From Chaetoderma sp. LZ-2023a (Eukaryota > Mollusca > Caudofoveata > Chaetodermatida > Chaetodermatidae), in contig JAVVLW010002824.1 in assembly GCA_034401795.1 (NCBI GenBank), positions 62,001 to 126,000 on the forward strand: 64,000 bases of DNA, given 5' to 3'. Shown here one piece after another: positions 56,016-64,000 of this stretch (positions are counted from its first letter, which is position 1; each line of letters starts with the position of its first letter). A program made the position numbers and the translations under genes. The notes beneath the pieces were generated by a model. It was not told the DNA's origin. It did not search any database and saw only the letters and a program-made list of their open reading frames with translations.

Positions 56016-57239
56016 CTAAAACAGTCCATTTATATCTTTGAGGTGCGAAAATCACTTACCAATAGTTCATGGTGCAGCCAGCAATTTTAGAACAGCTTTG
56101 ACTGTACCAATAGCGGTTTCAACTTTGATAGCTTGTGCCCTTTAACTATGCTAGATAGTCGGTGTAGTATAGATTTATATAAAGTTCAATGCCGAACTAT
56201 TCAATTTGTGGCCACATCATCATAAGTGGCATGTTCTGAGTCTATCTGTGACCACAACGTAAACATACGTGATAGTGGCACACAGGAACTTTACATCTGT
56301 GAAGAGTATCTACCTAGATAATTTTAGTCACTACAATGAAAAAAAGGACCATTGTCTACTTTTACATATCTCAGTCAGAATGACGTCATATGAATTGATT
56401 AAAATGGAAGGCAATAGTGGTGGCCATGAATAGGGGAATCTTTTGAAAATGTATGTTAAACATCGAATATCTGTCTTTCCTGGCTTAATAACCATATCTG
56501 AATTTAGTATATACTGTGTACGTATGTCATAGAGTATAACTTGAATAAATATCTTGGGATGACTTTAATATTCATTTAAGACTTTTAGTTGTGAGGATAC
56601 AGAAATAATGCATCATGGTGTGATTCCTTTGACTCAACATCTATCTATGTATAACACGTTCTCAGACAAAATATAATGCCTATCAAGCTAGCAATTATCT
56701 AAACCAATCAGATTACATAGGAATTTTAAAAACTTCAAACATTGCAATGTCTCACTACATAGATTGTTTATCATGCATTTGGTAAAATAAATAAGTATAT
56801 AAATGCATAACATAGACATCTGGTCTGCAGACTAGATTATATGCAAACAATCATACAGGGCTTTAGATTATCCCTTGGCTATAACTTTAAGTCATGCCCA
56901 AATGAAATCCGCCCATATTTTAGTGAGCCCAAATTAAAATTCTGCTGGCTGCCTTAGACACTCAGTAATTGATTTACAGTCGAGTAGATACTTGCAGATG
57001 GATGCGGTGGCATCTTATGGCCATTCAGATGTCTTATAGTGATATTAAAACTAACATGGCTCAAAATAAATCTGTCAGATTTCAAAATTATCTAGTTGGT
57101 TGGAGCATTGATGGATCTCGGACCAGACATGTGGTGTGCCCAAATAAGGTAAACCTAATGCCCTGAATCATATGTGGAATGCACTATTGGGGTACATTTA
57201 CATCACAAGTGTCGGTCCAACAACAAAACCATATCTTAC

Positions 57240-57395
57240 CTTTGTCACATCTGGATCCATTGTAACCGGGGTGGCATCCAGTCATGTTGGTGCAATCACC
57301 AGACATAAAGTTGCATTGTCTTTTCCCACTGTCTACCGCTATGCAATGTGTGCTACAGTTGGTCCTACAGTCACCATAGTAATCCATAGGACATT
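57240..57395 (-). CDS. EGF exon copy 10 (B-type), intact
   Basis: All eight cysteines, phase 1-1, donor GTAAGA, acceptor TTTTAG. It starts ECPMDYYGDCRTNCSTHC and ends SRCDKG. Confidence 0.85.
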
Positions 57396-58307
57396 CTAAA
57401 ACAGTTAAATTATGTCTTTGTGTTACCAATATTTCAAAGCCATAGATCCTGCTTGGCCCAAAATCTTATCTCAGGTTTGACTGTCCAAATAGCGTCTTCA
57501 ACTTTAACAGCAGGCGCTGGTTTAACTACGTTAGATAGTCAAGGTAGAACAGATTATATAAAGTTCAATGCCAATATACTCATCAGTGTGTCCACGTCCT
57601 CATTTACAATTTCCTGTTCTGGGTCTTCCTGTGATTACAACATAGAAATATGCGACAGTGCCACACATTCATATTACATCTGTAAACCGTATCTATCTAG
57701 ATAGCTTTACTAACTACTATGAGAATATAAAATCAGTGTCTACTCTTACATATGATCCAGAATGACGTCATATGAATTGTTTGAAATGCCATGTAATTGT
57801 GGCGTCCATAAACCGGGCAAAAATAAATTGAAAATATGTGTGAAAATAGAATACCTTTCTTTCCTACCTTAATACATATATCTGAATATAGTCTATATTG
57901 TTTATGTATCTTATATTAATTAACCCTAAGAAATAGATTGTGATGACTTCAATATTCATTGTAAGACCTTTAGTGGTGTGGATACAGAAATAATGCACGA
58001 TGACTCGATTTCTTTGACTCAACATCTGTCGATGTATAACGAGTCCTTAGGGTGAAATACTGCTTATCAACTGAACAATTAACTAAGCTATACAGAATAC
58101 AGACGAATTTCATAAACTTCAAACATCATAATGTCTCACTACATAGCTTATTTTATTATGCAGTTAGTAAGGGAAATAAATATATAAACGCATATGATAG
58201 AGATCGAGTATGCACACTAGATTATCTGCAGACACTCATATTTGGAATGTGCCATTAGGGTAAATTTATATCACAAGTGTCGGTCCAGCAACAAAACAAT
58301 ATCTTAA

Positions 58308-58463
58308 CTTGGTCACATGTGGATCCATTGTAACCTGGGTGGTATTCATTCGTGTTTGTGCAATCTCCAGACATAAAGCTGCCTTGTCTTTTCCCACCAT
58401 CTACTGTTATGCAATGTTTGCTACAGGTGGTCCTACAGATGCCATAGTAATCCATGGGACATT
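58308..58463 (-). pseudogene. EGF exon copy 11 (A-type), decayed
   Basis: The frame is open, but Cys5 reads Gly (KRQGSF) and Cys7 reads Tyr (NEYHPG). The acceptor AG reads GG and the donor GT reads TT. It cannot be spliced as the others are. Confidence 0.8.
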
Positions 58464-59715
58464 CCAAAACAGTCAATTTATATCTTTGCGGTGTGAAAAT
58501 CACTTACCAATAGTGCATGGTCTAGCCAACAATTTTAGCACAGTTTTGACTGTACCAATAGCGGTTTCAACTTTGATAGCTTGTGGCTTTAACTACACTA
58601 GATAGTCGGTGAAGTAAAGATTTATATAAAGGTCATTGCCAAACTATTCAGTTTGTAGCCACATCCTCATAAGCGTCATGTGCTGAGTCTATCTGCGACC
58701 ACAATGTAGACCTACGTGATAGTGGCACACTGGAATGTTACATCTGTGAAAAGTATCTACCTAGATAATTTTAGTCACTACAGTGAGAAAAAACGACCCT
58801 AGTCTACTCTTACATATCTCAATCAGGATGACGTCATATGAATTGTTTGAAATGGCACGCAATAGTGACGTCCATAAACAGGGGAATATTTTGAAAATGT
58901 ATGCTGAACATCGAATATCTTTCTTTCCTGGCGTAACAGCCATATCTGAATATAGTATCTTCTGTGTACGTGTCTCATAGAGTATAACTTGAATAAATAG
59001 ATTGCGATGACTTTAATATTCGTTTAAGTCTTTTAGTGGTGTAGCTCGGTGTAGTAAAGATTTATATAAAGCTCAATGCCAAACTATTCAGCTTTGTGTC
59101 CACATTCTTGTATACAAGTGTTATGTGCTGACTGCATCTGTGACCGCAACGTAGACATATGTGATAGTGGCACACTGGAATATTACATCTGTGATGAGTA
59201 TCTACCTAGATAATCTTGGTTACTACAATGAGAAAATACGAAAATATATGCGAAAATGGAATACCTTTGTTTCCTACCTTAATAAATATTTCTGAATGCA
59301 GTATATACTGGTTACGTATCTCATAGGGTGTAAGCTGGATAAATAGATTGTGATGACTTTAATATTCATTAAGACTTTTAGTGGTGTGGATACAGAAATA
59401 ATGCATCATGGCGTGATTTCTTTGACTCAACATCTGCTGATGTATAACAAGTCCTTAGGGTGGAATTATGTCTACCAACTTAACAATTAACTACACTAAT
59501 CAGAATACAGACGAATTTCATACACGTCAAACATCATAATGTCTCACTACATAGCTTATTTTATTATGCATTTTGCAAAACAAATAAATATATAAACGCA
59601 TAAGATAGAGATCTAGTATGCCCACTATATTATCTGCAGACACTCACATTTGGAATATGCTATTAGGGTAAATTGATATCGCAAGTGTCACTCAAACAAC
59701 AAAGCCATATCTTAC

Positions 59716-59870
59716 CTTGCTCACATCTGGATCCATTGTAACCGAGGTGGCATCCAGTCGTGTTTGTGCAATCTCCAGATATAAAATTGCAATGCCTTTT
59801 CAACCATCTACTCTTACGCAATGTTTGCTATAGGTGGTACTACAGTCGCCATAATAATCCAAAGGACATT
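59716..59870 (-). pseudogene. EGF exon copy 12 (B-type), decayed
   Basis: One base shorter than the 156-bp norm, an in-frame TGA near the middle, and Cys3 changed to Tyr. It marks the right, oldest-looking edge of the array, after which similarity stops near 59950. Confidence 0.78.
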
Positions 59871-59950
59871 CTAAACAGTCAAGTTATATCTTTGAGATGC
59901 CAATACCTCAGAGCCATAGTTCATGCCTTAGCCCACAATCTTAGCTGAGC

Positions 59951-62900
59951 TTTGACTATACCATAGGAGCCAGGAACATGACTTTATGTGTATTATGCGA
60001 ACCACCTTGAAATAGTGGCCTCAATAAAATTTAAACATCCTTTTTCGTCGCGTATCATATAATGGAGTGGATGCAGAGATAATGCACCATGGTGTGATTT
60101 CATTGCATTTCTGTGATAATGATTAAACTTGTTGAATGCGATTTGATTATCGCATTCAGTGTATCTGCTTGCTTGAATACATAATTTTCTCCCTCCCTAA
60201 AATTTAAACTTGAACTATGTTACATGTTATTTAATTCAGGACAATGTATACAATTGTAACCAACTTTGACGTATTTAAATCCAAACAAGAAATATATGTT
60301 TGGTGCAGAACGCACACGGCTGTGGCTTCAGCCTAATGGTGAACACAACACTAAGAAACAGGTCTAACTGGTACATTTCATGTAATTTTCAGGATAACCA
60401 CTTGTTAGCAATCGACTCAACAATCGACTCAACATTTTGCTGAATCTCAAAGTTCTATCTAGAGTATTATGGAGTACATAGATAAGAAGCGTAGCAATGC
60501 TTACAATAGGCTTCAGCTTCAAGCAGTACGCCACATATCCACATTATTCTAACAGTAACTATTTAACCCTTTGAACCTGAAAGGTCTAATTCGAAGAGCC
60601 AAAATGCAAATGTCGTCTTGGACTCTAGAGTCATATGGATACCGCACACACCCACTTTGGTTGAATTATGTTCAACGGTTTTGGAGGGTTTCTGTTTCAA
60701 TCAATCTCTTGACATTTTGACCGCCGCATCTTCACCCTACCCCACCCCACCAACGATCACCCTTCCCGCTCCCACACCCTGGATGCGGAGCCAAATATCA
60801 ATTTCCGTCCAGTGCTTTCAGAGGAGTTGAATTCCTTCCCTTGTGGCAGAGCCACATGTAAATGTCCTCTGGCATTCCGCAATCATATCGGTAACTCACA
60901 TGCCATCTAGCGGTTTCCGAAGCATTGCATTACAATCGTTTTCCGAAAGTTAAAATTAACCTTGTGACTCAATGTGACATTTTGACCTCTCGCCTAATCT
61001 TGCTAGCGGGCCCAAGTATACATGTCTTTTTGTACTCTGCACTCATATGAATAATTGACATACCAAATGTGGTTGAATCACGGCCAATGGTTTTGGAGGA
61101 GCTGCCTTACAATCACCCTCCACTCACGTGCTCACAAGCTCACACGTGCACATATGCGCATTCGCACGCATGCTCGCAGACTGAACGGCATAATCTTCAA
61201 AAAACGTGGCAACAGATATTCAACAGCTTACCTGTAAACCGGCCTTGAAAATGAGATCCTGGGTTCCCAGGGTTCAAATGGTTGCTATTTAAAATCTTAT
61301 CCTTATCCAATGTCTTACCATCGCTTGACCTCTTGTAGGTATATTCAGGTTAATACTATCTATATTTCACAGTGTTGCTCCGTGTCTTCATCATTCATAA
61401 CTAGGTAATGTTAGTCTCTCTTCAATGTCGATCGGTAGCGACTGCAACATCCGCATGAACCTACCATATTACAAATAAAATTGTTTGTATCCAACGCATT
61501 CATGTCCGGGGCATTATTAAATTCCATAGATGCTGTTCCAAGATAGTTCTCCCAGTGCATGCTGAGGATTTAATCCTGGATGACAAATCCTGAGTTCTTC
61601 ATATTTCTCTCGCATGTCGTTGGTATTAAACTATTTTGCTATACCACGCATGGTCATTATCCCGTGTACACCATGCCTCATGCAGTCGTCAGTATTCATT
61701 TGAACTTGAACGTCTAAATAAATAAAGTAATCCTTTACAATGCAAGAAGCATTCTGCTGAACATTATGAATTTAATTTCGCTAAGAGCTGTGGCTGCTGA
61801 TAGTAGCATCCGTTTTCTGTCACGTTAGCTTCAATATATTGAAAATATTACGTGCATGCTGGGGCTTTTACCATTGTTTCGGTTCCATAGAAACACATTT
61901 TGAATATCAAGATCCTGATAGCCAACACGATTTAAGTCATTATTTTTGTTATCTTATGTTATGAATTATGCTCGAAAATGTATATGTATTTATACAAAGC
62001 GCTTGACATCACCGCGTGACATATGTACTTCCACGTTTTCTGATTACAAACACGGCGTTAGAAATAGACTTATGTCCATTGGATTGATTATCCACTTTTA
62101 GCAATGTCGCGCCTATGTCTAGCTAAGCTAAGGGATCGATTTATATACATTGAATCCTCAATTCCATCCCATATTCATTGTAGCAACAACGGTCAGTCAA
62201 AGTAGTTTCAAAATATTCAACATAACGTTTATTAAATAGTGAAGATATGCAATTCCTACAACCTGGCGGACTATTCCACGTTCATGATGCAGTATTTCCG
62301 TCAGTTACAATTGTGACTTCAACCTATATGTAACATACGTGGTCATGACATCAATAATTGATCGGCAGATTGGATTCATGGATTGACGTCGTGTGAACTA
62401 GAAGCGACTGTAACATATTTACCGATGTTGCCAAGTAAACTGGGTATGTTTGTGACTATGGAATGGCACGGTCTTCTTAAGCAGCATACAATCAAAACAT
62501 GTCGGCACATTTGCTAATCTTTGGACATGTTTAATTATTTCGCGCAATAAGAATGTTGAGGCCAGCAGGTTAAAATCACTGTCAGTTTACTGACCACTAG
62601 CTTTGGCTGTGCTGCCTTTCCGCGTAGTTATCTAAATATCTGTGAATTGATCACCAATGATGGATAAGCAGTTTGCATATATTAGAGGCCATTTGCACGA
62701 ATGCATACAGAGCTAAATGTCAGCGTGTGGTGTTTTAGTATCTTGATCATGTTTCTCATAACAACATACTTCTGGACCTGCGATTGTACGAATGTATCGA
62801 GTGGAATAATGGTGAAATTTCGGATGTTTTCATAAATTGTGCTCAAGCATAGAATGTATATTATGTTTCCGAACACTGGGATGTTGTCAACAGACTACAA

Positions 62901-63430
62901 CTAAATATGTATTAAGACATGTGTCCATAAAGTATAGGCGCTTGAGATGCATTATAAATTATGCACGTAGCAATAATTATCTAACAAGGACATCTTAGCA
63001 CCAAGCTGTCAGCGTACCGAGCACGTGCCAGGTAGTAATGGTGTGTCGTGACGTAATGTTTTATGGGGCTATGATAATTACAGGTCATACCTTGACTTTC
63101 TGATCAGTGTGGAAGATCGGAGCATTTGGGGAAATTGAACAATCAAGCCATACTAGATATAATACACTATAATGTCGTCCTTTCAGGGATAGATTTTGAT
63201 AACTGACGAGTGCATTTGAAACGAAATTTATGCAGGGCTGCCCAGAACACACTAGAGTTCGTCTATGTGTAGTAGCTTTATAGCGCATCGGATGCTTATG
63301 TCGAGTTCGATTATACTCTCGGATTATTGACTATTATGTTAAGTGGTACTACAATAGCTAATTTATTGTATCAATTAATCAAACTTAAATAATATATTTT
63401 CTTAGACCCAGACTGGTCTAAAGACATTTT
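59951..63430. other. Non-coding right flank with scattered repeats
   Basis: No exon of the phosphatase ectodomain or other gene was recognised. It holds two diverged copies of a unit of about 420 bp (60600-60800 and 61010-61110, both with GTTGAAT...GGTTTTGGAGG) and a forward copy of the TGACGTCA-family short repeat at about 62090-62380 (palindrome itself decayed). Upstream exons and the promoter of the phosphatase gene are expected to the right, outside the window. Confidence 0.5.
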
Positions 63431-63439
63431 CCAAACGCT

Positions 63440-63910
63440 TGGTCTGGGTACCAGCATAGAGCGGCGCACTGACATCGCACATAGCATAGAGCAGCGCGCT
63501 GACATCACACATAGCATAGAACGGCGCACTGACATCACACATAGCATGGAGCGGGGCATTGGCACCGCACATAGATAGAACAGCGTGTTGACATCACGCA
63601 TAGCATAGAGCAGCTCGGTGACATCACACATAGCTTAGAGCAGCTCGGTGGCATCACTCATAGCATAGAGCAGCTCGCTGACATCACACATAGCACAGAG
63701 CAGCTCGGTGACATCACACACAGCATAGAGCAGCTCGGTGACATTACACATAGCATAGAGCAGCTCGCTGACATCACACATAGCATAGAACAGCTCGCTG
63801 ACGACACAAATAGCATAGAGCAGCTCGGTGACGTCACGCATAGCATAGAACAGCGCGCGGACATCACACATAGCATAGAGCAGCGCCCTGACATCACTCA
63901 TAGCATGGAG
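63440..63910. repeat. 30-bp minisatellite
   Basis: About 15 units of CATAGAGCAGCTCGCTGACATCACACATAG type, split here for clarity as CATAGAGCAGCTC, G(C/G)TGACATCAC and ACATAG. Ten codons per unit give the repeated Y-A-M-C-D-V-T-E-L-L on the minus strand in an open frame (63635-63913). With no flanking coding support I read it as a minisatellite. Confidence 0.9.
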
Positions 63911-64000
63911 CAACTATGATAACGCCGGAAGCTGTTCAAACTGCTCATTCAATATGAGATCTAAAATCATTCCAGCCCTGTCGTAATAGGGCTAATCCTA

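Larger units (their letters stand above)
46087..59950 (-). repeat. Higher-order tandem array of EGF-exon units
   Basis: Twelve EGF-exon copies occur at 46087, 47466, 48529, 49914, 50971, 52350, 53415, 54796, 55860, 57240, 58308 and 59716 (lower ends). Spacing alternates near 1380 and 1063 bp, so the true unit is a dimer of about 2445 bp with an A-type and a B-type exon. The longer spacing carries an extra segment of about 320 bp (for example 47080-47400). Neighbouring dimers at 51.9-57.8 kb are almost identical, and outer ones are more diverged. Each half also carries an AGAATGACGTCATATGAATT block. The array lies upstream, in the gene sense, of the phosphatase transmembrane exon. Confidence 0.95.

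Overview
The window looks like genomic DNA of a lophotrochozoan animal, probably a mollusc. This is inferred from style, not proven: small phase-consistent exons in long repeat-rich introns, a receptor tyrosine phosphatase with MEGF-type EGF exons, Ty3/Gypsy and Polinton fossils, a LINE with an RNase H region, and many trinucleotide microsatellites. There is no sign of bacterial operons, CRISPR or RNA genes.

The backbone is one host gene on the minus strand, a receptor-type protein tyrosine phosphatase (RPTP). I could place nine exons with GT/AG junctions and matching phases from the transmembrane exon (38409-38532) down to the start of the catalytic Cys motif (12425). They encode, in order, the membrane span, the juxtamembrane segment and the first two thirds of a PTP domain with the YINAN, FWRMVW, QYWPD, WPD and HC landmarks. 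A partial last ectodomain exon ends at 39139. Beyond it, 46.09-59.87 kb holds twelve copies of a 156-bp, eight-cysteine EGF exon, all on the same strand. They form a higher-order tandem array of about 2.445 kb per unit with two EGF exons each; eight copies keep an open frame and four look dead. The exon after HC (SAGVGRTG) was not found and probably lies left of the window.

Layout: 0.5-9.9 kb old Ty3/Gypsy fossil (minus); 12.4-19.1 kb PTP exons among microsatellites and short repeats with TGACGTCA palindromes; 21.4-31.5 kb a large inverted pair of repeats ending in CXC-type cysteine motifs, one arm split by a 5.47-kb element (24638-30107) with long terminal inverted repeats and a 6-bp target duplication; 31.6-38.5 kb juxtamembrane and transmembrane exons, with a degraded jockey/I-like LINE at 34.97-37.0 kb; 39.19-46.09 kb a broken Polinton/Maverick (adintovirus-like) fossil between the last ectodomain exon and the EGF array; 46.1-59.9 kb the EGF array; 59.9-64 kb non-coding DNA ending in a 30-bp minisatellite.

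The most notable points are the EGF-exon higher-order repeat; the phase-perfect RPTP exon chain; the long-TIR element whose ends are confirmed by an unoccupied paralogous site in the same window; the Polinton fossil abutting host ectodomain exons on both sides; and a duplicated splice acceptor flanking a long polypurine tract in the PTP intron.
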